Under the pieces are notes generated by a model. That model made no database searches and was not told the DNA's origin. It worked only from the letters and a program-made list of their open reading frames with translations. The position numbers and the translations under genes are program-made. DNA of 30,672 nucleotides. Source: JAWXBT01 sp964523015. Its GTDB lineage: Bacteria; Bdellovibrionota_C; UBA2361; J135. Below are positions 8,010-16,222 of this stretch, piece by piece. Numbering within the stretch: the first letter of the stretch is position 1; each line of letters opens with the position of its first letter. The stretch spans positions 1 through 30,672 of the forward strand of contig CAZFXN010000037.1 in NCBI GenBank assembly GCA_964523015.1, written 5' to 3'.

Positions 8010-9268
8010 GCAATTTTAATTAAATGGTAGTTTTTTTTGCCGGAGCGAAGTACTAAAATTTTGCCACTTTTCCCACCCAATAAATGAGAATCGGATATCT
8101 TTAGCTCTGGATCCGTGACCCGCTCATTATTTAGATAAATACCACCACTTTGAAGGAGTCTTTTTGCTTCTCCTTTAGATTTTAAAAGTTTTGTTTCTAC
8201 AAAGAGATCTAAACAGGAAAGGGCAGAGAGTTTATCTGATGAAAGTGTAGTTGAAGGTACCTCACTAAAAATATCCCCTAATTGCTCTGGAGATAGCCCC
8301 TGCATCGAACCACCAAAAAGCACACTGGCACTTTGAATCGCCATAGTAGTAGCGCTTTCTCCATGTATAAATGTACACATAGCATCAGCTAGAGCCTTTT
8401 GAGCCTCTCTTTTTTCAGGAGCACTTTTTACTGAAGCACTGAGCTCATCTATCTTTTTCTGATCTAAAAGTGTTAGTAATTTTAAGAACCGCACAGCATC
8501 GGTATCTTCAACATTGAGCCAATACTGATGAAATTTAAATGGGGAAGTTAATTTGGGATCTATCCACAAAGTGCCAGATTCACTTTTCCCTAATTTCTTC
8601 CCTTGAGAATTAGTTATTAGAGGAAAAGTTAAAGCATGCGCACCCTCTATTCCTTTTCTTCGAATCAATTCAAGGCCTGCTGTAATATTGCCCCACTGAT
8701 CTGAGCCTCCAACATGAAGTTTGCAATCGTGCTTTGTAAAGAGATGCAAGAAATCGTAGGCCTGCAGTAGCATATAAGAAAACTCAGTGAATGATAATCC
8801 ATCACCATTAACTCTAGTCTTTACACTCTCTTTTTGAAGCATGTAATTGACGGTAAAATGTTTTCCAACATCTCTTAGAAAATCAATTAATGTCATTGAG
8901 TCCAACCAATCGTTGTTATTTACAATGGTGGGAGCAATCCCAAGTTTCCCAAAGAGATTTATAAATTGCTCTTTTTGCTTTGCAACATTTTCATTTACTT
9001 GTTCAGCATCTAATAAATTTCTCTCGGCATTCCTTCCAGAGGGATCCCCAATTGCACCAGTTGCACCACCGAGTACAACGATCGGTTTAAGACCAGCCCT
9101 AGCGATGTGGACCATCGCCATAAGTGGGACCAGGTTGCCTATCTGCAAACTTGGGGCTGTCGGATCAAAGCCACAATAAAAGGAACCACTACTTAACTTT
9201 TTCGTTTCTTCGATATCGTTTCCGTTATCGATTAATCCACGCCAATTTAGTTCATCTATAAAGTTCAT
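8006..9268 (-). CDS. tyrS: Tyrosyl-tRNA synthetase
   Basis: Class I aminoacyl-tRNA synthetase that charges tRNA-Tyr. The 420 residues match the bacterial TyrRS-Z length. The N-terminal catalytic domain has YCGFDPTAPSL (31-41), GGATGAIGDPSG, FTEFSYMLLQAYDF and GGSDQWGNI; the KMSKS loop is KLGKSESG; a C-terminal S4 domain carries LLQSGGIYLNNERV. The HIGH signature reads QIGN (residues 42-45, codons confirmed), so the first His, which contacts ATP phosphates in characterised enzymes, is replaced by Gln. All other motifs look intact. The ATG at 9268 has no clear Shine-Dalgarno. It is the first gene of a four-gene minus-strand operon. I see no T-box leader in the 127-bp gap to the divergent kinase gene. 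Confidence 0.96.
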   Translation of the reverse strand: MNFIDELNWRGLIDNGNDIEETKKLSSGSFYCGFDPTAPSLQIGNLVPLMAMVHIARAGLKPIVVLGGATGAIGDPSGRNAERNLLDAEQVNENVAKQKEQFINLFGKLGIAPTIVNNNDWLDSMTLIDFLRDVGKHFTVNYMLQKESVKTRVNGDGLSFTEFSYMLLQAYDFLHLFTKHDCKLHVGGSDQWGNITAGLELIRRKGIEGAHALTFPLITNSQGKKLGKSESGTLWIDPKLTSPFKFHQYWLNVEDTDAVRFLKLLTLLDQKKIDELSASVKSAPEKREAQKALADAMCTFIHGESATTMAIQSASVLFGGSMQGLSPEQLGDIFSEVPSTTLSSDKLSALSCLDLFVETKLLKSKGEAKRLLQSGGIYLNNERVTDPELKISDSHLLGGKSGKILVLRSGKKNYHLIKIA

Positions 9269-9395
9269 AACACACTAATACTGCTTGATATTTTATATGG
9301 AAATGGGCTGTTTACTATCATTTAAGAATTACCTTTAGAAACATAGCAGAACTAGCCGATTTAATTAAGGAATATTTACTCCGGAAAAACTATTT

Positions 9396-11645
9396 GTGCA
9401 AAACAGTGAAGGCTCACATAGCAACGCTATGATTGTAAAGGGGATGCCACGACCATCAATCTGTCTTATTGGTGCCTGCGTCGCCTTTGTGCTGACTTTT
9501 TTATTTGTTACAGGGTATCTTTTTTGGTTTAGGAACAAAGAGAGAGATCATAACGTCCAGGTACAGCATTACGATCTAAAGGATCGGGTTGAAAAAGCAA
9601 ATAAGCTATTAAGGGTTGAGATCTCAGAAGTCGAAACTTTAGCAAAGTCTCTCGCATTATCAGATGAACTTGCCAGCTATATTTCAGATAAGAGTAATGA
9701 GAATTGGATTAAAGCAAATCTTACTCCGCTATTAAGTCAGAAAGGTAGGTACCGTAAGGTTGATTCAATCCTGATTTATACTGGCAAAGATATTGAACTC
9801 AGTCATCAACTATTAGATGGATTTGATAAACCAGAAATTATAGCTAAGAATCCAATGATTATTGCTTCGCTAACTGGTGAAGTGAAATCATCATTCGTGA
9901 TATCTCGTGGTGCCATCTATGCAGTCTCGGCAGCCCCAATTACTCAGATCTATGATCAGAGTAATGTAAAAGGAGTGATATTAATTGGCCGGAAAATCGA
10001 TGGTTCTATCCTTAACTGGTATGGAGATCTGGTTGGTGGAGATTTTGTATTAGTAACTCCATCTCAAGTTGAGTATCCAAGTAATAGAAAGTATACTTTT
10101 ACCCCACCATTATTTGCTGATTCTTTAAAGGCAGTAAAGATCGATTCGATGCTTCAATTTGGCGAAGCCCTTACTCGGCCTATCTCTATAGTATCGCAAG
10201 CGAACGAAGCAATAGCTGTACTTTGGATAGTTACTCCATTTAACCAAAATATCGCACTTAGTGCTCTAAGTATAAACTCCTCAAAAAAACTTTTATTTAT
10301 AGCTTTTGGAACTGCCAGTTTAGTTGGAGTCTTTGTATATCTATTTCTCTATTTATTGGTTCGACGCCCAATTAGACGAGCACTCTATCGGATGGCATCA
10401 GATCATCTCTCTATACATGATGGGGAATTTAATACATTTATCGAAGATATTCTTTCTGTAAAAAAAGCGATTAGGCGGCTTCAAAATGCGGTATCTCAAA
10501 GTAAGGATGTTCGTAAAACAATTCTTCATTCAATCAGTGAGGGATTTCAGTTATTAAATGCTAAAGGTGGCACATTGGAAGTAAACGCTTCAATGTGTAG
10601 TTTAGTAGGGGTAAATCGAGATAGATTTTTAAAAGAATCAAATCCTTTCTTTTATCTAAATGAAGAGGGCAGAGATATTGCCTTAGAGTTTTTAGAATTA
10701 GTAGGAAAAGGAGAGGTTAATTTAAGAAGGGGTTTTGAATCAGAGCTTAGTTGGTCTGACGGCGAGCATAAGCTTGTAAAAATTCGTCTCTGTTCAGTTG
10801 AAGATGAAGCTTCTTCAGAGAGTCATGTTTGTGTATTTGTTGATTCACAAGATTCCCGTTCAGATATGCAATTTAATATTCACGAGCTTGGAAAAATGAC
10901 CATGCTTGTTAAATTTGCCGGAAGTATTGCTCATAATATGAACAATATTCTTACCGGGATTCTCTCTGCTACTTCTCTTATGGAGCGTGGAAAAATTTCA
11001 CCTGAAACACAGAGTCAACTCTTAGTATCAATGCGGGAAGCTGTGACAAAAGGGACATCTCTATGTACTGAGTTGTTACACATGTCTAAAGTTCGCCAAG
11101 CTAGAAATACTCGAAGGCTGGTAGATATCTGCCCACTAATTCATGATGTTGTGAGAATGGCATCAGGTCTGCAGGAGGCTAAGAACCATGATATCAAAGT
11201 GTTTACACCACCTGAGCCTCTGCTTGCATTATGTGACGATAGTGGCTTTCATCATGTCTTACTGAATTTAATTTTAAATTCGATTGATGCGATGTCAGAT
11301 ACTGGAATAGTTGAAGTAAGAGCAGAGCTTGAGCGTGGTCCTACTGATCCAGTTATTAAAATCAGAGTAGTTGATAATGGTGTAGGCATGAGCCCAGATA
11401 TTAAAAAGATGATCTTCAATCCATTCTTTACTACTAAAAAAGGTAGAACTAGAAAGAAAACTTTCGGAGGTACTGGACTTGGGTTGGCAAGTGCACTTGA
11501 AACCATCCAATCTTGGGGAGGAAGTATTGAGTGTAACTCAGAGCTTGGCAGTGGATCCACATTTGAAATTACACTTCAGACCGCTTCGTTGGTTAGTACA
11601 ATCGAAGAACCACCAGTCAGCGACCAAAATGACAGCAAAAATTAG
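9396..11645 (+). CDS. Membrane sensor histidine kinase (NtrB-like core)
   Basis: A 749-residue kinase. TM1 (about 21-45) and TM2 (about 298-322) bracket an extracytoplasmic sensor of ~250 residues. A juxtamembrane helical linker follows, then a PAS-like domain (about 373-485), then a HisKA region with phospho-acceptor His513 in GSIAHNMNNILTGIL. The catalytic domain has the N box LLNLILNSIDAM, the G1 box VVDNGVGM, the F box FNPFFTTKKG and the G2 box GGTGLGLA. The HNMNN form of the H box resembles NtrB-type kinases. No receiver domain is attached and no regulator is adjacent; the sigma-54 regulator at 17912 is a candidate partner. The start is uncertain: GTG at 9396 or ATG at 9429, neither with a strong ribosome site. 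The ligand is unknown. Confidence 0.93.
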   Translation: MQNSEGSHSNAMIVKGMPRPSICLIGACVAFVLTFLFVTGYLFWFRNKERDHNVQVQHYDLKDRVEKANKLLRVEISEVETLAKSLALSDELASYISDKSNENWIKANLTPLLSQKGRYRKVDSILIYTGKDIELSHQLLDGFDKPEIIAKNPMIIASLTGEVKSSFVISRGAIYAVSAAPITQIYDQSNVKGVILIGRKIDGSILNWYGDLVGGDFVLVTPSQVEYPSNRKYTFTPPLFADSLKAVKIDSMLQFGEALTRPISIVSQANEAIAVLWIVTPFNQNIALSALSINSSKKLLFIAFGTASLVGVFVYLFLYLLVRRPIRRALYRMASDHLSIHDGEFNTFIEDILSVKKAIRRLQNAVSQSKDVRKTILHSISEGFQLLNAKGGTLEVNASMCSLVGVNRDRFLKESNPFFYLNEEGRDIALEFLELVGKGEVNLRRGFESELSWSDGEHKLVKIRLCSVEDEASSESHVCVFVDSQDSRSDMQFNIHELGKMTMLVKFAGSIAHNMNNILTGILSATSLMERGKISPETQSQLLVSMREAVTKGTSLCTELLHMSKVRQARNTRRLVDICPLIHDVVRMASGLQEAKNHDIKVFTPPEPLLALCDDSGFHHVLLNLILNSIDAMSDTGIVEVRAELERGPTDPVIKIRVVDNGVGMSPDIKKMIFNPFFTTKKGRTRKKTFGGTGLGLASALETIQSWGGSIECNSELGSGSTFEITLQTASLVSTIEEPPVSDQNDSKN

Positions 11646-11724
11646 TTATTTCAATATCTTAAGTCACAAATAAGACGTTAGCTTTAGAGAAAGCAGAGCG
11701 AGCACTTCATTATTGAGCTCGTCC

Positions 11725-11753
11725 TTGTGTTAATTGAGTAAATTCGGCATAGT
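11725..11753 (+). promoter_or_regulatory. Tentative promoter of rpmG
   Basis: TTGTGT (11725-11730) and CATAGT (11748-11753) are separated by 17 nt and lie about 55 bp before the rpmG start. The match is modest. The remainder of the 11646-11809 gap has only weak hairpins and no identified gene. Confidence 0.3.
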
Positions 11754-11809
11754 TCCGTCTCGATTGACTAGTAGGTTTTTAAGATTTTCAGATATGCGGA
11801 GTAAGTAAG

Positions 11810-12004
11810 ATGGCAAAGTCCAATGTTGAAGCCGTGCAGTTAGTTTCTACTGAACAAACCGGATACTTTTATACCTATCACAAAAAAAGAGGTAAGGGTA
11901 AGCTTAGCGTTAAGAAATATGATCCGGTCGCCCGTAAGCATGTGTTGTTTGAGGAAAAAAAGCTTAGTAGGCTGAAGAAGAAATATAAAAAAGAAGCTAA
12001 GTAG
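11810..12004 (+). CDS. rpmG: 50S ribosomal protein L33
   Basis: A small basic protein of the large subunit near the E site. The 64 residues contain the L33 core: VQLVSTEQTGYFYTYHKK, then LSVKKYDPVARKHVLFEEKKL. It lacks the paired CxxC cysteines, so it is the zinc-free (C-) form. A C-terminal Lys/Arg-rich extension (KKKYKKEAK) is longer than in most L33. GGAG lies 9 nt before the ATG. The usual partners secE/nusG or rpmB do not follow; instead the degenerate P-type ATPase gene starts 59 bp downstream and may be co-transcribed. Confidence 0.93.
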   Translation: MAKSNVEAVQLVSTEQTGYFYTYHKKRGKGKLSVKKYDPVARKHVLFEEKKLSRLKKKYKKEAK

Positions 12005-12063
12005 TTTCTTTTGACCTCTCTCTTCCATGTAGTTAGCGGATAGTGGCCGTAAGAGAGGTGTTT

Positions 12064-14229
12064 ATGGTTTCATCACAAGTAGTTCAAGATAGTTCATCAA
12101 AAGAGAATTTGAGTGGTGGTAAATCCACACTGGGAGACGCGCGTCCATTTGAGCTTATTGAGGAGAGTGTCGGAGAAAATACCGAAATATCTACCAGGTA
12201 TCGATCTCTAGTTAGCAAAACAAGACTAGTCACCTTTTGGATCTCTGCATTCGCTTTAGTTAACCTTATCCTATTTAAGATCTTTGCAAATCAAGGATAT
12301 TTCACCGAGGTGGATGAGATCTCAGGGGCTGCATATGGATATGTAAATGCATCCTTAACTGCTTTTTTCATCGTAGCTCTTTGTGGACAGCTCGGATCTG
12401 AAGCATTTGCTGGAGTTAGAACTCTTAGGATTCCATATCAACTCAATTTATTCTTGGCGACTTTACTACTTGGTGGTTACACATTATTTCAGGCCTTTGA
12501 TCATACCTTTTCCCTAGTTGAGACATCGCTTGTAGAATCTTTCATTCTATTTTCTTTTTTGGTTTCTCTGTTTTTAGTTCTACGCGATCGAACCCTTAAT
12601 AAGATCAAGAAATATGGTGATTTTAAGGTTGTTGACCAGATCTCAGAAGCAAGAATAATAAAGCCTGAAAATAGCTTCTCTGCTCCTGTCACTAGTTCTG
12701 TTACTGGAGGATCTATTGTCGGACAGGGAGAGCTTTTCCCTCGTCAGGTAGCTCTTTCAGTGCCTCCAACTTCTTTACGTGCGGGTGATATCATTCAGGT
12801 TTCGGCTGGAGAGGTTGTTCCAACTGATGGAGTTATTGTTGATGGGACTGCCTTAGTAAAAGAGAGACGCCTCTCTGCTTTACTAAATGATCGACTACGA
12901 ACTAAGGGAGATGATGTTTTTACTGGCTCTAAAATTGTATTGGGGAATCTTGAGATTAAAGTAGGATTGCCTATAACAGAATCTTTAGCCAGTTCTCTTG
13001 ATCCGATCCTCGAACAGAGTCTAACTGCGGATCTGAGAGCAGAGGTGCGGATAGATTATTACACGTCTTTAATTAATCTTAGTCTAATCTTTCTCTCAAT
13101 AATTGCAGGTCAGGCAGCCTACATGTTTGAGCAATCCTTGTTTGAGATATCCTTAGTTATTGCAAGTGTATTAACTCTATCGCTTTTAACCATACCACTT
13201 ACTTTTCAAAATCTTCGTGAAAGAGTTTTTGTGGCAGCGTCATTTGCTCGTGGAATATTATTTCGATCAGTTGAGTTCACAAAGAGGCTGAGCTCTTTAA
13301 AAACCGTGGCCTTTGCAGCAGATCCAAGCTCTTTAGCTAATGACAATGCTGTTTCTGGCTTTTTTGTTATGGATGCTAGAGTTGATCGTAAAGAGCTAGG
13401 TTCTATATTACTAGCCTTATCTTTAAAAGCTGATCATGGAGTGTTCCGTGATTTATCAAGATACCTTCTAAATAAGGAGAAAGTTACTCCTAAGTTGATC
13501 GAAGTAGCACACTTTTTAGAATATCCTGGAATGGGACTATGCGGAAATATCTCTGGGGCTGAGTTAACAATAGGATTTGAAGATTTTCTGATTGACCGGG
13601 GTGTATACCTTCAATCTACAGAAGCGATAGCTCATGGAAATAGAGTCCTTTACGTCGCGGTAGGAGAGGAGGTCATTGCTCGTTTGCCGTTGGTAGAGAG
13701 TACCCAGGCATTTAAAGAAAAGCTTCTTAAGTCAGTTCAAGGATTAGGAATCCGTACAATTCTAATGAGTCAAGATAGTCAGGCGCTAGCAGATAACCTT
13801 GGTAAAAATCTAGGTTTTGATTTAGGAGATATATTTGGCAGCCTTGATAATAAAGGAATGACTACAAAGGCAGATTCTATTGGATTATCACTTTTTATTA
13901 CCGATCATGCTTCGATATCTAAGAGTAAATTAACAAATTCATTGACTGTTACATATTTTGATCACCTTAAGCAGGAGCTTGGAGAGGGGGACATAGTTCT
14001 TTTTTCCTATGATTCAACCATGATTAGCCTATTAGGAAAACTTGGTCGTAGGATTAAAAATCTATCGATTGAGAGACGGTTAATAGTTGGAACTGTAGCC
14101 ATCCTTATAATTGGCTTATTTATCAGCGGATCCTTTAGTCCTGTCTGGCCTTTAGCAGGGGCTATCTTACTGACTACTTCGCTATTTATGGAATCAGCTC
14201 GAATAACTAAGCTATTAACGCCTCCATAA
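12064..14229 (+). CDS. Degenerate P1B-type ATPase homologue (predicted inactive)
   Basis: A 721-residue protein with the whole layout of a heavy-metal P1B ATPase. It has four N-terminal TM helices (about 54-74, 96-116, 127-145, 156-173), an actuator domain with AGDIIQVSAGEVVPTDGVIVDG (240-261), two more helices (335-380), P/N domains, and two final helices (673-708). The catalytic motifs are gone. TGE is SAL (271-273), and CPx in the sixth helix is TIPLTF. DKTGT reads AADPSS with Ala418 at the phosphorylated Asp position. HP is HG (458-459), TGD is SQD, and GDGxND is about TDHASI (613-618). The N-domain GxGxxG-type loop (489-494) remains. The frame is open, with AGAGAGG 7 nt before the ATG at 12064. 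It probably acts as a binding, scaffold or regulatory membrane protein, not a pump. Confidence 0.82.
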   Translation: MVSSQVVQDSSSKENLSGGKSTLGDARPFELIEESVGENTEISTRYRSLVSKTRLVTFWISAFALVNLILFKIFANQGYFTEVDEISGAAYGYVNASLTAFFIVALCGQLGSEAFAGVRTLRIPYQLNLFLATLLLGGYTLFQAFDHTFSLVETSLVESFILFSFLVSLFLVLRDRTLNKIKKYGDFKVVDQISEARIIKPENSFSAPVTSSVTGGSIVGQGELFPRQVALSVPPTSLRAGDIIQVSAGEVVPTDGVIVDGTALVKERRLSALLNDRLRTKGDDVFTGSKIVLGNLEIKVGLPITESLASSLDPILEQSLTADLRAEVRIDYYTSLINLSLIFLSIIAGQAAYMFEQSLFEISLVIASVLTLSLLTIPLTFQNLRERVFVAASFARGILFRSVEFTKRLSSLKTVAFAADPSSLANDNAVSGFFVMDARVDRKELGSILLALSLKADHGVFRDLSRYLLNKEKVTPKLIEVAHFLEYPGMGLCGNISGAELTIGFEDFLIDRGVYLQSTEAIAHGNRVLYVAVGEEVIARLPLVESTQAFKEKLLKSVQGLGIRTILMSQDSQALADNLGKNLGFDLGDIFGSLDNKGMTTKADSIGLSLFITDHASISKSKLTNSLTVTYFDHLKQELGEGDIVLFSYDSTMISLLGKLGRRIKNLSIERRLIVGTVAILIIGLFISGSFSPVWPLAGAILLTTSLFMESARITKLLTPP

Positions 14230-14352
14230 GCTCTTAGCTATCTCAAGGGGTTGCGTTTAGTTATTTGGGAGTCATTATTTTGACACCTTTTCTCTATCTT
14301 TCACATCATATCTCTGTGGTTAGGGCTTTAGTAAATAATATAGGGAGGCAAT

Positions 14353-14715
14353 ATGACTGGTATTAATAACATGATTGGTCTTAGAAAAGGTGATTCAGCA
14401 CTTCATTTCCTCTCAACATTAGATAATAAAATTGAAAAAGGAGTTGCTGCTGGAGGGGAGAGAGCCCTTATGAGTGCTATCTTATTTGATGGTATTCAAG
14501 CATTTATAACTTACGCCTCTTCACCGAGTGATGATGAGAAACAGCAGAACATCGAAGCACTAAGGTGGGTTCAGGACCGTCGTACTGATTATGTTTTTTC
14601 TTTTGAAAATGTCTGTGAGTGTCTGGGGGTGAATCCTGACTACTTAAGATGTGGTCTTATTAATGCAGTCAATTCTCACTCTTATGAATGGAGAAAAGTT
14701 AGGAGAAATTTTTAG
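14353..14715 (+). CDS. Small uncharacterised protein, FSFENVCE family, copy 1
   Basis: A 120-residue soluble protein. GGGAGG precedes the ATG with good spacing. The layout is a helical segment with ERALMSAILFDGIQAFITY (about 35-54), then EALRWVQDRRTDYVFSFENVCECLGVNPDYLRCGL (about 68-102). The second half resembles a helix-turn-helix-like end seen in uncharacterised small proteins that I associate with delta-proteobacteria; no function is known to me. The minus-strand gene at 15539-15820 encodes a clear relative. A perfect TTGACA at 14280-14285 lies upstream but the -10 after it is poor. The gene ends at a strong bidirectional hairpin (14750). Confidence 0.8.
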   Translation: MTGINNMIGLRKGDSALHFLSTLDNKIEKGVAAGGERALMSAILFDGIQAFITYASSPSDDEKQQNIEALRWVQDRRTDYVFSFENVCECLGVNPDYLRCGLINAVNSHSYEWRKVRRNF

Positions 14716-14749
14716 TTTAGTCTCTTGTTACGCTACATTGTTCTAACTC

Positions 14750-14797
14750 GGTGTCACTTTCAGAAAAGATGTATTATTCTGAGAGTGGCACCTTTTT
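14750..14797 (+). terminator. Rho-independent terminator between convergent genes
   Basis: The arms 14750-14764 (GGTGTCACTTTCAGA) and 14778-14792 (TCTGAGAGTGGCACC) pair over 15 positions, two of them G-U. A run of five T follows at 14793. It terminates the 120-aa gene and overlaps the last codons of the opposing yacG gene (stop at 14774). Confidence 0.85.
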
Positions 14798-14998
14798 ATT
14801 AGTGAAAGAATCAAGCTCTTCATCCATCTCGGCCCCCATCTCTACCTCTTCGCTACTTTGCTGAGCTGAAGGAACCCGATAATTTTCATCTGCCCATGCT
14901 CCTAGATCAAGAAGCTTGCATCGCTCGGAGCAGAAAGGGAAACTTTTGACCGACCTATCAATTGGAGAGCCACACTGAATGCATTTTTTTTGAGTCAT
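14774..14998 (-). CDS. yacG: YacG-type zinc protein (DNA gyrase inhibitor family)
   Basis: A 74-residue protein with the YacG/DUF329 signature: CIQCGSPID, then SFPFCSERCKLLDLGAWADENYRVP, giving a CxxC...CxxxC zinc site. In E. coli YacG binds GyrB and inhibits gyrase. The family core ends at residue ~44. The remaining acidic tail (SSEEVEMGAEMDEELDSF) is usual for the family. The ATG at 14998 has no strong ribosome site, but the preceding gene ends only 33 bp away, so coupling within an operon is likely. The 3' end overlaps the terminator hairpin. Confidence 0.92.
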   Translation of the reverse strand: MTQKKCIQCGSPIDRSVKSFPFCSERCKLLDLGAWADENYRVPSAQQSSEEVEMGAEMDEELDSFTNKKVPLSE

Positions 14999-15031
14999 TT
15001 ATGCTGAAGTTTATAAAAAAGGTAAAAAGTA

Positions 15032-15298
15032 CTACTTTTCAGGGTTTTTTATAACAACCTTGGTAAAATTACCAGCCTCGCCCGTATAAACCTCGAGTTG
15101 CTGTTTCACCGCTGCTCTTGATAGGTATTCAAGGTCTTTTGCATTTTCAGGTTGAACGGTAAGAGTGGAATCTTCAAAGTGATATGAGGCGATTCTCTTT
15201 AGGTGGTCAAGAAGACCAAGTTGGAGTTTGTCATCAAGGATATCAAGGAGTTTATTCCATAGCTCTGGGTTATTTCCTCTTTTGCTTGATGGATGCAT
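15032..15298 (-). CDS. Small protein resembling a DnaA N-terminal / DnaX C-terminal domain
   Basis: An 88-residue soluble protein in an operon with yacG. GGAG lies 5 nt before the ATG at 15298; the upstream GTG at 15304 overlaps that site and is unlikely. The pattern, ELWNKLLDILDDKLQLGLLDHL at the start, then FEDSTLTVQPENAKDLEYL and a final FTKVVIKN strand, resembles the small alpha/beta domain at the DnaA N-terminus and the C-terminal part of DNA polymerase III gamma/tau. In DnaA that domain binds partner proteins; no AAA+ part is present here. The resemblance is by pattern only. Being next to a gyrase-inhibitor gene makes a replication-related role thinkable, but this is inference. Confidence 0.6.
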   Translation of the reverse strand: MHPSSKRGNNPELWNKLLDILDDKLQLGLLDHLKRIASYHFEDSTLTVQPENAKDLEYLSRAAVKQQLEVYTGEAGNFTKVVIKNPEK

Positions 15299-15475
15299 TA
15301 CCACTCCAAAAATTAAAAGACACCAATCCCCTAGATATGTACTTTTTACAATCCAGGAAGCACGTCAGATGTCGAGTTGTTACTTATAGATCCAGTTTAA
15401 GCGTGGACCTTCAATCGTGCAACAGACCATTTGTGCATGTATAGATTATCGTTAGAAAGGTCATTCAACAGTAAT

Positions 15476-15503
15476 AAAAAACCCCAAAATAATGGGGTTT
15501 TTT
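15476..15503 (-). terminator. Bidirectional intrinsic terminator
   Basis: AAAAAACCCC (15476-15485) pairs with GGGGTTTTTT (15494-15503) around an 8-nt AT loop, giving a T run on either strand. It lies 36 bp after the stop of the gene at 15539 on the minus strand and ends that transcript. I see nothing supportable in the 15304-15475 stretch apart from the start region of the gene at 15298. Confidence 0.85.
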
Positions 15504-15538
15504 AAAATATAATGATTATAGATGGTTAGCTGCTGGTA

Positions 15539-15820
15539 TTAGACCGCAACCTGGGATGCCATATACGCAGTTTGTGCTTGTGCCTCAATCGCTTTACGAA
15601 GAGAGCTGCAATCAAGATCAAGTGCTTCACAGATAAATTGAAATGTAAGTGGGGCATCAGATACTTCATCTGTCATAAGCCAGGCACGAGCCTCAGTCTT
15701 AAGTTCGAGTTCTCCTCCAACATAATCAGCAACTGCACGTTGTAATACTGCAGCTAAAAGACGTTTTTCAGGAACAAGACTACCACTTCCTGCGACAGAT
15801 GAATTGGACCAGAGCTTCAT
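15539..15820 (-). CDS. Small uncharacterised protein, FSFENVCE family, copy 2
   Basis: A 93-residue protein related to the 120-aa product at 14353. EKRLLAAVLQRAVADYV aligns with ERALMSAILFDGIQAFI, and EARAWLMTDEVSDAPLTFQFICEALDLDCSSLR aligns with the EALRWVQ...FSFENVCECLGVNPDYLR block. The N-terminal ~15 residues are Ser/Gly-rich. The ATG at 15820 has only a distant GGGA upstream. A candidate promoter at 16193-16222 would give it a leader of about 365 nt, and a strong terminator follows it. The function is unknown; a regulatory DNA- or RNA-binding role would fit the size and the leader but is speculation. Confidence 0.75.
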   Translation of the reverse strand: MKLWSNSSVAGSGSLVPEKRLLAAVLQRAVADYVGGELELKTEARAWLMTDEVSDAPLTFQFICEALDLDCSSLRKAIEAQAQTAYMASQVAV

Positions 15821-16145
15821 AGTTTATTAATCCCAAAGTAAAAAAATCAGCACAACAAAGAATCAGAAAGACCACGAAAGTTAACTACAGATAAAAGAGC
15901 ACAACTAAATCAAACAACATGAATCAAACAATAACTGCACAACAGTGAAAATGTCCTATCGCAAGAGCGTAAAAATCCATCGAAGTAATCTTTCAATTTT
16001 AAAAACAACACTTGTGATTTATGCAATACCTGGCGCATCTGGGTGCCGTATCTATATAAAAAACCGAAACACCAAACCAAGGTAAAAACAGGAAGAAAAC
16101 CGAATCTAATGACTGAAAACAAGAGAATCAAAAATACCAGAAAAC

Positions 16146-16190
16146 AAAAAGGAGGGCAGTCGTATGCAAGACGGCCCCCTCCAGGAGGGC
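16146..16190 (-). terminator. GC-rich hairpin with T run (terminator or attenuator)
   Basis: Read on the minus strand, GGAGGG pairs with CCCTCC around an inner GTC/GAC stem, followed by TTTTTG. An overlapping shorter hairpin uses GCCCTCC with GGAGGGGGC, so two mutually exclusive folds are possible, as in attenuators. It begins within a few bases of the predicted start site of the transcript from the promoter at 16193-16222. It could end a ~40-nt RNA or gate a long leader. Confidence 0.5.
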
Positions 16191-16192
16191 AA

Positions 16193-16222
16193 AATGTATC
16201 AGACCGGTGATGAGCGAGTCAA
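16193..16222 (-). promoter_or_regulatory. Putative minus-strand promoter upstream of the T-rich leader
   Basis: TTGACT (16222-16217) and TACATT (16198-16193) are separated by 18 nt on the minus strand. The predicted start, near 16186, falls inside the first arm of the GC-rich hairpin. It is the best promoter-like pair I see ahead of the gene at 15820. Confidence 0.45.

Noticed and set aside
15910..16131. 73-codon minus-strand open frame
   Set aside because: It lies wholly in the T-rich tract, giving Phe/Leu/Val-rich low-complexity protein by composition alone, has no ribosome site and resembles no family.
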